Origin: JAATFS01 sp037145635
GTDB lineage: Bacteria; Pseudomonadota; Gammaproteobacteria; Xanthomonadales; Xanthomonadaceae
Reading direction: 5' to 3'
Assembly (NCBI GenBank): GCA_037145635.1
Contig: JBBCXB010000001.1
Location: 186,001-250,000, forward strand
Length of the DNA: 64,000 nucleotides
Positions 40,947-48,981 of the stretch are shown one piece after another. The notes under the pieces were generated by a model, which had not been told where the DNA came from, ran no database searches, and saw only the letters and a list, made by a program, of their open reading frames with translations. A program made the translations under genes and the position numbers. How positions within the stretch are numbered: position 1 is the first letter of the stretch; each line of letters starts with the position of its first letter.

Positions 40947-42989
40947 ATGTCCCTGATTTCTTATTCCCTGCGGCGCTGTGGAACCGCGCTGGTGCTGGCC
41001 ACGCTGGCGGCGCCCGCCGCGGCCGAGGCCACCGAGGCCGCCGAGGCCGTGCTCACGCTCGGCCGCGTGCAGGCTCGCCCGGGACCGGGCGGGCCGCTCG
41101 CCACCCGCCAGATCCTGACCTCCGTCGACGTGCTCGGCGGCGACCTGCTGCAGGACCAGCACGTGGACTCCAGCTGGGAGCTGCTGGCCCGCGCGCCGGG
41201 CGTGCAGCTGACCCCGTTCAAGATGGGCACCGACGCCGGCCGCTTTTCCTTCCGCGGCTTCAACGGCGAGGGCCGGGTCAACGCGGTCAAGCTGCTGATC
41301 GACGGCGTGCCCAGCAACGACAACGCCGGCGGCATGCCGTACCTGGACGCGGTGTTCCCGCAGGAGATCGCCGCGATCGAGATCGTGCGCGGCACCAACG
41401 ACGCGCGCCACGGGCTGAACGCGATCGCCGGCGATGTCGACGTGCTCACCCGCAGCGGCGGCAACGATGGCTACCTGAGCCTCACCGGCGGCAGTTTCGG
41501 GACCCGCGAGGTGCAAGCCGGCCAGGGCGTGGAGCAGGGGCCGTGGAGCCAGAACTACACGGTCGCCTGGCGCGACTCGGCCGGCTACCGCGCGCATGCC
41601 GACGCGCTCCGGCGCAGCCTTGCCGGCAAGTGGTTCTATACCGACCCGGGGCAGCGCTGGCGCGCCGGGCTGAGCCTGCGCCACTTCCGCAACCGCGCGC
41701 TGGAAGCCGGCTACCTGGACTACGCCACGGCGCGGCAGGCCCCGCGCAGTTCGCCCGCGTACGCGCAGGCCGACCGCAGCGAGCGCGCCACCGACCAGGC
41801 CGCGCTGCACCTGGACGGCCAGGCCACGCCTGCCGTCGCCTGGAGCGCCAAGGCCTACCTCAACCGCTACCGGAACCGGCGCTGGGTGCGGTTCTCGGCC
41901 GCCGGCGTGCAGCAGGAACGCGACAACGACGAAACCCAGCGCGGCCTGACCGCGCGGGCGACCTGGCGACCGGCGCTGGAGGCGTGGCGCGAGTTCGCGC
42001 TGGAGGCCGGCGCCGACGCGCAATGGCAGGACAACGCGGCGCAGCGCTACCGCAGCGAGGCGCGCGTGCGCACCGGCCGCATCCGCGACTGGGACTTCGA
42101 CCTGGACACGCGCGGCGCCTATGTCCAGGCCGTGCTGCGGCCGGGCGAGCGGCTGACCCTGGTGCCCGGCTACCGGGTCGACCGGATCGGCGGCCGGTTC
42201 CTCGACCGCGCGACCGGGCAGCGCGCGCCCGCCTACGCCTACGGCCTGATCCGGCAGCCCAAGTTCAGTGCCGCCTACGCCCTGTCCGCACAGGCCACCG
42301 CCTATGCCAACTGGGGCCGCACCTTCCAGATCGGCAGCGGCAGCGCGGCCTACCGGCTGCAGCCCGGGAACCTGGCGCCGTCGCTCAACCAGGGCTGGGA
42401 GGCGGGCATCAAGCTGGCTCCGCGACCGTGGCTGGACGCGCGCCTGGCGTACTGGGAGCAGCGCGCTTCCGGCGAGGTGGCGACGATCCTGGGCGTGGAC
42501 GGCACGGTCGACACCGGCGCGGTCGGCAACGTCGGCCGCACCCTGCGCCGCGGCTGGGACGCGCAGCTCAACCTGCAGCCGGGCGAGCGCTGGCGTGCCT
42601 GGCTGGCCTATGCGCGCCAGCGCGCGGGCATCGTCACGCCCGACCCGGCCGCGCCGCAGACCCGCGGCCGCGAGATCGAGAACGTGCCGCACTGGCTGGC
42701 CAGCGCCGGGGTCGAGTACCGGCCCACGCCTGCACTGACCCTCAGCGCCTGGGGCCATGCGCAGGGTGACTACTACCTGGAGCGCAGCAACACGCTGGGC
42801 CGCTACGGCGGCTATGCGCTGCTCGACCTGGGGCTGCGCCGGGCCCTGGGCGAGCGCACCGCGCTGTCGCTGCAACTGAAGAACGCCACCGACCGGCGCT
42901 ACGTGTATGCCTGGTACGACAGCGGCTCTTCGGGCTTCTCGCCCGGCGACGGGCGCGCGCTCTATGCGAGCTGGGACTGGCGCTTCTGA
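40947..42989 (+). CDS. TonB-dependent outer-membrane receptor
   Basis: A 680-residue receptor. Signal peptide (1 to about 26, AAPAAA), a plug domain (about 50-170, with KLLIDGVPSNDNAGGMPYLDAVFPQEIAAIEI as its signature region; key residues are DGVP and the IEIVRG strand) and a 22-strand barrel ending WDWRF with terminal Phe. Such receptors import chelated metals or other scarce substrates using TonB energy. Flanking DUF2946 and PepSY genes suggest a metal, possibly copper or iron-siderophore. ATG 40947 has AAGGA at 40936-40940; the frame extends upstream with a non-secretory sequence. It overlaps the PepSY start in a TGATG junction. Confidence 0.92.
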   Translation: MSLISYSLRRCGTALVLATLAAPAAAEATEAAEAVLTLGRVQARPGPGGPLATRQILTSVDVLGGDLLQDQHVDSSWELLARAPGVQLTPFKMGTDAGRFSFRGFNGEGRVNAVKLLIDGVPSNDNAGGMPYLDAVFPQEIAAIEIVRGTNDARHGLNAIAGDVDVLTRSGGNDGYLSLTGGSFGTREVQAGQGVEQGPWSQNYTVAWRDSAGYRAHADALRRSLAGKWFYTDPGQRWRAGLSLRHFRNRALEAGYLDYATARQAPRSSPAYAQADRSERATDQAALHLDGQATPAVAWSAKAYLNRYRNRRWVRFSAAGVQQERDNDETQRGLTARATWRPALEAWREFALEAGADAQWQDNAAQRYRSEARVRTGRIRDWDFDLDTRGAYVQAVLRPGERLTLVPGYRVDRIGGRFLDRATGQRAPAYAYGLIRQPKFSAAYALSAQATAYANWGRTFQIGSGSAAYRLQPGNLAPSLNQGWEAGIKLAPRPWLDARLAYWEQRASGEVATILGVDGTVDTGAVGNVGRTLRRGWDAQLNLQPGERWRAWLAYARQRAGIVTPDPAAPQTRGREIENVPHWLASAGVEYRPTPALTLSAWGHAQGDYYLERSNTLGRYGGYALLDLGLRRALGERTALSLQLKNATDRRYVYAWYDSGSSGFSPGDGRALYASWDWRF

Positions 42990-44419
42990 TGGCCGGCCTG
43001 CTTGCTCTCGACACCGCCGCGCGGCGCTGGCGCGGGTACCGCGCGGTCTGGCGCTGGCATTTCTACGCCGGGCTGCTGGTGCTGCCGCTGCTGGCCTGGC
43101 TGGCGCTCACCGGCGCGGCCTACCTGTACCAGCAGCCGCTCGATGCCTGGTTCCATCGCACGCTCAAGCATGTCGAGCCGGGCGGCGGCGCTCCGCTGCC
43201 GGCGCAGCGGCTGGTCGACGCCGCGCTCGTCGCGTGGCCGGGCCAGGCGGTCCGCTACAGCCCGCCGGCGCGCGCCGATGCCAGTGCCGAGATCGCCGTC
43301 GCCGGTACGGCGGGCCGCGAGGTGGTCTACGTCGACCCGTACCGTGCGCGCGTGCTCGGGCATCTGCCGGAGCGCGGCACCGTGGCCGGCATCATCCGCC
43401 GCCTGCACAGCCTGGATTACTTCGAGCCCTTCGCCAACGCCCTGATCGAGCTCGCCGCCGGCTGGGCGATCCTGCTGGTGCTGACCGGCGTCTACCTGTG
43501 GTGGCCGCGCGGCCGCCGCGGCGGCGTGGCGAGCGTGCGCGGGCGGCCGTCGCAGCGGCTGTTCTGGCGCGACCTGCACGCCGTCACCGGCGCGGCGGTG
43601 GGCGCGGTGCTGCTGTTCCTGGCGCTGACCGGCCTGCCGTGGTCGGGCCTGTGGGGTGCGACCGTCAACGCCTGGGTCAACGGCCACGACTTCGGCTACC
43701 CGGCGGGGCTGCGGGTGCGCGTGCCGATGTCGACGCAGCGGCTGGCCGACACCACGGTGCCGGCCTGGTCGCTGCGGCAGGCGCAGCTGCCGCAGTCCAC
43801 CCTCCCTGCCGATGCCGATGCCGATGCGGCGCACGCCGGCCACCCCGGCCACCCCGGCCACGCCGGGCATGGCGGGCATGGCGGGCATGGCGGCGCCGCG
43901 CCGGCCCCCGGCGCGATCGGGCTGGACGCGGCCCTGGCACGGTTCCGGGCGCGCGGCATCGCCCCGGGCTACAGCGTGACGTTGCCGCAGGGACCGCGCG
44001 GGGTCTACACCGCGTCGGTGTACCCGCCGGCGCTGGCGGAGCAGCGGGTGATCCACCTCGACCAGTACGATGGCCAGGTCCTGCTGGACCTGCGCTATGC
44101 CGACTACGGGCCGCTGGCGCGGGCGCTGGAGTGGGGCATCAACGTCCATCTCGGGCAGCAGTACGGCGTGCTCAACCAGCTCGTGCTGCTGGCCGCCTGC
44201 GCCGGCATCGTGCTGCTGTGCGTGAGCGCGGCGGTGATGTGGTGGAAGCGGCGCCCGCGCGGCGGGCTGGGCGTGCCGCCGTTGCCGGCCGACCCGCGCA
44301 CGCTGCGCGGCGTGCTCGCGCTGCTCGCGATCGGGGGCGTGCTGTTCCCGCTGGTCGGGGCGTCGCTGCTGCTGATGTGGGCGCTGGACCGCTGCGCGCT
44401 GCGCCGAACCCGACGCTAG
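42989..44419 (+). CDS. PepSY-associated membrane protein with His-Gly repeat loop
   Basis: A 476-residue inner-membrane protein with four main membrane segments (about 26-48, 148-170, 200-222, 390-412) and PepSY-type periplasmic loops. Motifs WRWHFYAGLLVLPLL and LLVLTGVYLWWPRGRR are typical of PiuB/FecR-like reductase partners of TonB receptors. A periplasmic loop near residues 282-302 is seven units of His-x-Gly, preceded by an Asp-Ala run, a likely metal-binding tether. It probably reduces or passes on the metal imported by the receptor. Start ATG 42989 overlaps the receptor stop by one base. Confidence 0.87.
   Translation: MAGLLALDTAARRWRGYRAVWRWHFYAGLLVLPLLAWLALTGAAYLYQQPLDAWFHRTLKHVEPGGGAPLPAQRLVDAALVAWPGQAVRYSPPARADASAEIAVAGTAGREVVYVDPYRARVLGHLPERGTVAGIIRRLHSLDYFEPFANALIELAAGWAILLVLTGVYLWWPRGRRGGVASVRGRPSQRLFWRDLHAVTGAAVGAVLLFLALTGLPWSGLWGATVNAWVNGHDFGYPAGLRVRVPMSTQRLADTTVPAWSLRQAQLPQSTLPADADADAAHAGHPGHPGHAGHGGHGGHGGAAPAPGAIGLDAALARFRARGIAPGYSVTLPQGPRGVYTASVYPPALAEQRVIHLDQYDGQVLLDLRYADYGPLARALEWGINVHLGQQYGVLNQLVLLAACAGIVLLCVSAAVMWWKRRPRGGLGVPPLPADPRTLRGVLALLAIGGVLFPLVGASLLLMWALDRCALRRTRR
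43832..43894 (+). repeat. Seven 9-bp units coding (His-x-Gly)7
   Basis: Units run CAC-GCC-GGC, CAC-CCC-GGC twice, CAC-GCC-GGG, then CAT-GGC-GGG twice and CAT-GGC-GGC, exactly 63 bp. A GCCGAT triplet repeat (43808-43825) lies just before it. Such tracts can change length by slippage. Confidence 0.85.
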
Positions 44420-44576
44420 GGGCGCGTCTCCGTGCCGAGGCCGGCGCGGGTGCCGGCCCCGGCCTGCATCGCCGCATCGCGGGCCCGGCCGGCGCGTCCG
44501 CTCGGGGCGAGATCCGGGCCGGGCGCTGCACCTGGCTGGCGGCGTGCGCGGCCGCCGTTGCAACGCTGGCGCAGCC

Positions 44577-46196
44577 CTAGGCGGTCGCCACGGTCGGCGG
44601 CGGCGCCTGCCGCAGCAGGAAGCGCTGGATCTTGCCGCTGGGGGTCTTCGGCAGCTCGGCCACGAAGTGCACCCGGCGCGGATACGCGTGCGCCGACAGG
44701 CGCTGCTTCACGAAGCGGCCCAGCGCGTGGGCCAGGGCCTCGTCACCGACCACGCCGGCGGCCAGCACCACGTAGGCGACGACGATCTCGGTCCGCTGCG
44801 GATCGGGCTGGCCGACCACCGCGGCCTCCACCACCTGCGGGTGCTCGATCAGGCAGCTCTCCACGTCGAATGGGCCGATGCGGTAGCCGGAGGAGGTGAT
44901 CACGTCGTCGCTGCGGCCGACGAAGGCGATGCTGCCGTCCGGGTTGAGCTCGACGGTGTCGCCGGTGAGGTAGTGGCCATGCGCGAACGGCTGGCGGGCC
45001 TGGCGCCAGTAGCCGGCGAAGAACAGCGCCGGCGAGCGCGCCACGTCGATCGCCAGCTGGCCGGGCACGCCGGGCGGCAGCGGCGTGCCGTCGTCGCCGA
45101 GCACCGCCACGGTGTAGCCGGGCAGCGCGAAGCCGGCGCTGCCCGGCCGGACCGGATGGCGCAGGCCGTGGTGGTTGCACACGGTCATGCCGGTCTCGGT
45201 CTGGCCGTAGTGGTCGTGGATCACGGTGCCGAGGCGATCGGCGAACCAGCGGATCACCTCCGGGTTCAGCGGCTCGCCGGCGCTGCTGACCGCGCGCAGC
45301 CGGCCCTTGGCCGCCGCGGCCTCGGCGTCGCCGCCGGCCATCAGCATGCGGAACGCGGTCGGCGAACCCATCAGGTTGGTGACGCCGAGCGTGGCGAGGG
45401 TGCGGTAGCAGCTCTCCACGGTGAACGGGCCTTCGTGCAGGGTGATGGCATGGCCGAGCAGCAGCGGTCCGGCGATGCCGTAGTACAGGCCGTAGGCCCA
45501 GCCGGGATCGGCGATGTTCCACAGCACGTCGTCGTCGCGCAGTTCCACCGCGTGGCGCAGGTAGGCGGCGAACGCCGGCAGGGCGCGCAGCGGCACTAGC
45601 AGCGCCTTGGGCAGCCCGGTGGTGCCTGAGGTGAACATCATCATGAAGGGGGCGTCGGGCCCGCGCGGCACCGGGGCGAACGTGGAAGGGCGCCCCTCCA
45701 GCGCACGCCAGAAATCGTCTTCGGCCGCCGGGCCGGCATCGAGCAGCAGGCAGGCCGGTGCGCCGTGCACCTCGGCGAGCTTGCCGGCCTGGTCGGCGTG
45801 GGCGACCAGCAGCGCGGCTTCGCCGGCGACCAGCCGGTGCTCCAGCGCCTTCGGCCCGAACGCGGTGAACAGCGGCTGGTAGACCGCGCCGGCACGCCAG
45901 GTGCCGAGCACCACGATCAGCAGTTCCAGCCGCCGCGGCAGCAGGCCGGCGACGCGGTCGCCCGGGCGCACGCCGCGCGCCACCAGCAGGTGCGCGAACT
46001 GCGCCGACCAGCGGTCGAGCTGCTCGAAGCTGTAGCGGTGCAGCCGGTGCTGCAGGTCGATCCAGCACAACGCCTCGCGGTTGCGTCCGACGTGGTCGCC
46101 GCAGCACGCCTGCCAGGCGTTGCCGTCCGGCGCCGCCGGCGCGGGCGATAGGCCGCGGAGGTGCTCGAAGTAGTCGCGGCGGGGCTCGCTGCTCAT
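44577..46196 (-). CDS. AMP-dependent acyl-CoA synthetase
   Basis: A 539-residue adenylate-forming enzyme. The AMP-binding motif is FTSGTTGLPKALL. Further motifs are YGQTETGMTVC, YLTGDTVELNPDGSIAFVGRSDDVI (hinge region) and the catalytic lysine in PKTPSGKIQR near the C-terminus. It activates a carboxylic acid to acyl-AMP, then acyl-CoA; the sequence is closest to medium-chain ACSM-type or acetyl-CoA synthetase-like enzymes, but the acid is unknown. ATG 46194-46196 gives the expected N-terminus. It lies 197 bp downstream of cysH on the same strand; convergent with the PepSY gene. Confidence 0.88.
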   Translation of the reverse strand: MSSEPRRDYFEHLRGLSPAPAAPDGNAWQACCGDHVGRNREALCWIDLQHRLHRYSFEQLDRWSAQFAHLLVARGVRPGDRVAGLLPRRLELLIVVLGTWRAGAVYQPLFTAFGPKALEHRLVAGEAALLVAHADQAGKLAEVHGAPACLLLDAGPAAEDDFWRALEGRPSTFAPVPRGPDAPFMMMFTSGTTGLPKALLVPLRALPAFAAYLRHAVELRDDDVLWNIADPGWAYGLYYGIAGPLLLGHAITLHEGPFTVESCYRTLATLGVTNLMGSPTAFRMLMAGGDAEAAAAKGRLRAVSSAGEPLNPEVIRWFADRLGTVIHDHYGQTETGMTVCNHHGLRHPVRPGSAGFALPGYTVAVLGDDGTPLPPGVPGQLAIDVARSPALFFAGYWRQARQPFAHGHYLTGDTVELNPDGSIAFVGRSDDVITSSGYRIGPFDVESCLIEHPQVVEAAVVGQPDPQRTEIVVAYVVLAAGVVGDEALAHALGRFVKQRLSAHAYPRRVHFVAELPKTPSGKIQRFLLRQAPPPTVATA

Positions 46197-46393
46197 GGTG
46201 GGGGTCCTGCGTCGTCGGGCGGCCCGGGTGTCGCCCCGACGTCCGGATGCCGGCACGGCGCCGGCCACGCGCCGCCGCCGGCGTCAGCGACGATGGCGCC
46301 GCGCGCGAGTGGGCGCGTTGGCGCATGCACCCGGCATCCGAACGCCGGGCGACACTAGCACGGCCGCGCGCGGCGGTTGTGCCCGGATATGGC

Positions 46394-47131
46394 TCAGAGG
46401 TCCTCGTGGATCCCGCACTCGCGCTTGAGGCCGAAGAAGCGAGTGTCCTCCTCGCGCATGCCCGGCTCCCATCGGCGGGTGGTGTGGAAGTCGCCGATCG
46501 AGACGTAGCCTTCCTCCCACAGCGGGTGGTAGGGCAGGTCGTGGGCCTGCAGGTATTGCCAGATGTCGCGGTCGTTCCAGTCGGCGATCGGGCTGACCTT
46601 GTAGCGCTCGCCGCGCTTCTGCACGATCGGGGTATGGGCCCGGCTGCTGGCCTGGCTGCGGCGCAGGCCGGTGAACCAGGTGCCGACGCCGAGCTCCTCC
46701 AGCGCGCGCCGCATCGGCTCGACCTTGCGCAGGTTGTTGTACTGCTCGATGCCGACCACGCCCTGCTCCCACAGCCGGCCGTGGCGCGCCTCCATCCAGG
46801 CGCGGCTCACCAGCGGGCGGTAGATCTTTAGATTGAGCTTGAGCCGCTCGGTCAGCGCGTCGGCGAAGCGGTAGGTCTCGGGGAACAGGTAGCCGGTGTC
46901 GATCAGGATCACCGGGATGTCGGGGCGATGCCGGGTCAGCAGGTGCAGGGTCACCGCCGACTGCGCGCCGAAGCTGGACGACAGCGCCGCGGCCTGCGGG
47001 CCATGCGCGAGCGCCCAGGCCACGCGGGCATCCGCGTCGAGCGTCTCCAGCTGCGCGTTGACGGCCTCCAGGTCGTGCACGGCGGAAGGGACGGGGTCGG
47101 TATCGTTGTCGGAGACGGGCAGGGCGCTCAT
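46394..47131 (-). CDS. cysH: Phosphoadenylylsulfate (PAPS) reductase
   Basis: A 245-residue enzyme that reduces PAPS to sulfite with thioredoxin. Substrate loop SSSFGAQSAVTLHL, LIDTGYLFPETYRF, TGLRRSQASSR and the catalytic ECGIHEDL end (C239). The paired cysteines that hold an iron-sulfur cluster in APS reductases are absent, so this is the PAPS type, matching the APS kinase in CysNC. Its start overlaps the cysI stop by 4 bp (ATGA). Last gene of cysJIH. Confidence 0.95.
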   Translation of the reverse strand: MSALPVSDNDTDPVPSAVHDLEAVNAQLETLDADARVAWALAHGPQAAALSSSFGAQSAVTLHLLTRHRPDIPVILIDTGYLFPETYRFADALTERLKLNLKIYRPLVSRAWMEARHGRLWEQGVVGIEQYNNLRKVEPMRRALEELGVGTWFTGLRRSQASSRAHTPIVQKRGERYKVSPIADWNDRDIWQYLQAHDLPYHPLWEEGYVSIGDFHTTRRWEPGMREEDTRFFGLKRECGIHEDL

Positions 47132-48831
47132 GCGTGCAGTTCCACGGGGATTTCGCGATGGGTGGGATAGGGCGGCAGCGCGATCACGCCGCTGCGGTGC
47201 AGGAAGTCGCCGAAGCCTTCGTCGCCGTCGCGCTCGCCGGCGTAGCGGGCCAGCAGCGGTTCCAGCGCGGCCAGGATCTCCGGCTCGGCGATGTTCTCGC
47301 GGTAGAGGGTGTTCAGGCGCTGGCCGCGGCGGTCGCCGCCGAGCATCAGGTTGTAGCGGCCGGGCGCCTTGCCGACCAGCGCGATCTCGGCCAGGTAGGG
47401 CCGCGAGCAGCCGTTCGGGCAGCCGGAGATGCGCAGCACGATCGGCGTCCGCGCCAGGCCGTGGCGCTCCAGCAGCGGCTGCAGCCGGTCGGCGAAGTCG
47501 GGCAGGTAGCGCTCGGCCTCGGCCATCGCCAGCCCGCAGGTGGGCAGCGCCACGCACGCCATCGCCCCGCGTGCCAGCGCGCTGGGCAGGCCGTTGCCCG
47601 CATCGAGGCCGTACTGCGCCACCCGTGCGTCGATGCGCGCGCGCTGGTCCGCGGGCACCCCGGCGATCACCAGGTTCTGGTTGGGCGTCATGCGGAACTC
47701 GCCGGCATGGATCGCGGCGATCTCGCGCAGGCCGCTCAGCTGCGCGGACGCCTCGGTGTCGGCGATGCGGCCGGCCGCCAGCGACAGGGTCAGGTGCCAG
47801 CGTCCGTCCTCGCCCTCGACCCAGCCGTAGCGGTCGCCGTTGTGCTCGAAGCGGTAGCCGCGCGCCGGCTGCAGCACGAAGCCGGCGCGGCGCTCGATCT
47901 CGGCGACGACCGTGTCCAGGCCGTGGTCGTCGATGGTGTACTTGAAGCGCGCGCGCTTGCGCAGCGTGCGGTTGCCGAGGTCGCGCTGGGTGGTGACCAC
48001 CGCGGTGGCCAGGTCCAGCAGCTGCTCGCGGCGCACGAAGCCGACCACGTCGGCCACGCGCGGCCAGGTCTCGGCATCGCCGTGGCTGGCGCCCATGCCG
48101 CCGCCGAGGCTGACGTTGTAGCCGACCAGCGCGCCGTCCTCGATGATGGCGATGAAGCCCAGGTCGTTGGCGAACACGTCGACGTCGTTGAGCGGCGGCG
48201 CGGCGAAGCCGATCTTGAACTTGCGCGGCAGGTAGGTGTCGCCGTAGATCGGCTCCGCCTCCTGGCCCGCGCCGGCGACCTGTTCCTCGTCCAGCCAGAT
48301 CTCGTAGTACGCCCGGGTGTTGGGCAGCAGGTGCTCGGAGACGCGCGCGGCGTCGGCGTAGAGGGTGGCGTGCGCGCCGGACAGCAGCGGGTTGGCGGCG
48401 ACCAGCACGTTGCGGTTGACGTCGCCGCAGGCGGCGAGGGTGTCGATCAGCGCGGCGTTGATCGCCTGCATCGTCGCCTTCAGCTCGCGCTTGATGACGC
48501 CGTGGAACTGGAACGCCTGGCGCGTGGTGATGCGCAGCGAGTGGCTGGCGTAGCGGGTGGCGATGGCGTCGAGCTTGAGCCACTGCGCCGGGGTGATCAC
48601 GCCGCCCGGCGTGCGCGTGCGGATCATGAACTGGTAGGCCGGCTCCAGTTTCTGCCGGCGGCGCTCGTCGCGCAGGTCGCGGTCGTCCTGCTGGTAGCTG
48701 CCGTGGTACTTGATCAGGGTCTGGTCGTCCTCGCGCAGCGCGCCGGTGACCGGGTCGGCCAGGCTCTTCAGCAGCGAGCCGCGCAGGCGGTGGCTCTCGG
48801 CCTTGATGTCTTCGACGGAATGGGTGCTCAT
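47128..48831 (-). CDS. cysI: Sulfite reductase hemoprotein (beta subunit)
   Basis: A 567-residue siroheme/4Fe-4S enzyme that reduces sulfite to sulfide with electrons from CysJ. Siroheme/cluster ligands appear in ALPTCGLAMAEAERY and SGCPNGCSRP. Substrate-side arginines lie in HSLRITTRQAFQFHG, and NVLVAANPLLS is conserved. The start at 48829-48831 gives MSTHSVEDIKAES; the frame extends into the upstream repeat without need. It lies 150 bp from cysJ, the gap being filled by repeat copy 3. It is coupled to cysH by ATGA. Confidence 0.96.
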   Translation of the reverse strand: MSTHSVEDIKAESHRLRGSLLKSLADPVTGALREDDQTLIKYHGSYQQDDRDLRDERRRQKLEPAYQFMIRTRTPGGVITPAQWLKLDAIATRYASHSLRITTRQAFQFHGVIKRELKATMQAINAALIDTLAACGDVNRNVLVAANPLLSGAHATLYADAARVSEHLLPNTRAYYEIWLDEEQVAGAGQEAEPIYGDTYLPRKFKIGFAAPPLNDVDVFANDLGFIAIIEDGALVGYNVSLGGGMGASHGDAETWPRVADVVGFVRREQLLDLATAVVTTQRDLGNRTLRKRARFKYTIDDHGLDTVVAEIERRAGFVLQPARGYRFEHNGDRYGWVEGEDGRWHLTLSLAAGRIADTEASAQLSGLREIAAIHAGEFRMTPNQNLVIAGVPADQRARIDARVAQYGLDAGNGLPSALARGAMACVALPTCGLAMAEAERYLPDFADRLQPLLERHGLARTPIVLRISGCPNGCSRPYLAEIALVGKAPGRYNLMLGGDRRGQRLNTLYRENIAEPEILAALEPLLARYAGERDGDEGFGDFLHRSGVIALPPYPTHREIPVELHA

Positions 48832-48842
48832 GGGTGCCCGTG

Positions 48843-48981
48843 GAGGAAAGGGGACAGGGAACGGGAGAGTCGGAAGGGCGGCGGCTCCGCGCCTGCAGGA
48901 CGGCGGCGACAACACCTCCCGCGGACCGGCGGGGCGACGCCGCTCCCCGGATTTCCCGTTCCCGAATTCCCGATCCCGGCT
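48843..48981. repeat. G-rich inverted-repeat element, copy 3, between cysJ and cysI
   Basis: Seen on the minus strand it begins right at the cysJ stop (TAG-AGCCGGGATCGGGAATTC) and ends with C-rich TTCCCGTTCCC-type sequence about 11 nt before the cysI start. The right arm is G-rich, the left arm (top strand, 48845-48880) GGAAAGGGGACAGGGAACGG. About 75 bp of unrelated GC-rich centre lies between. It interrupts an otherwise tight operon. Confidence 0.72.
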
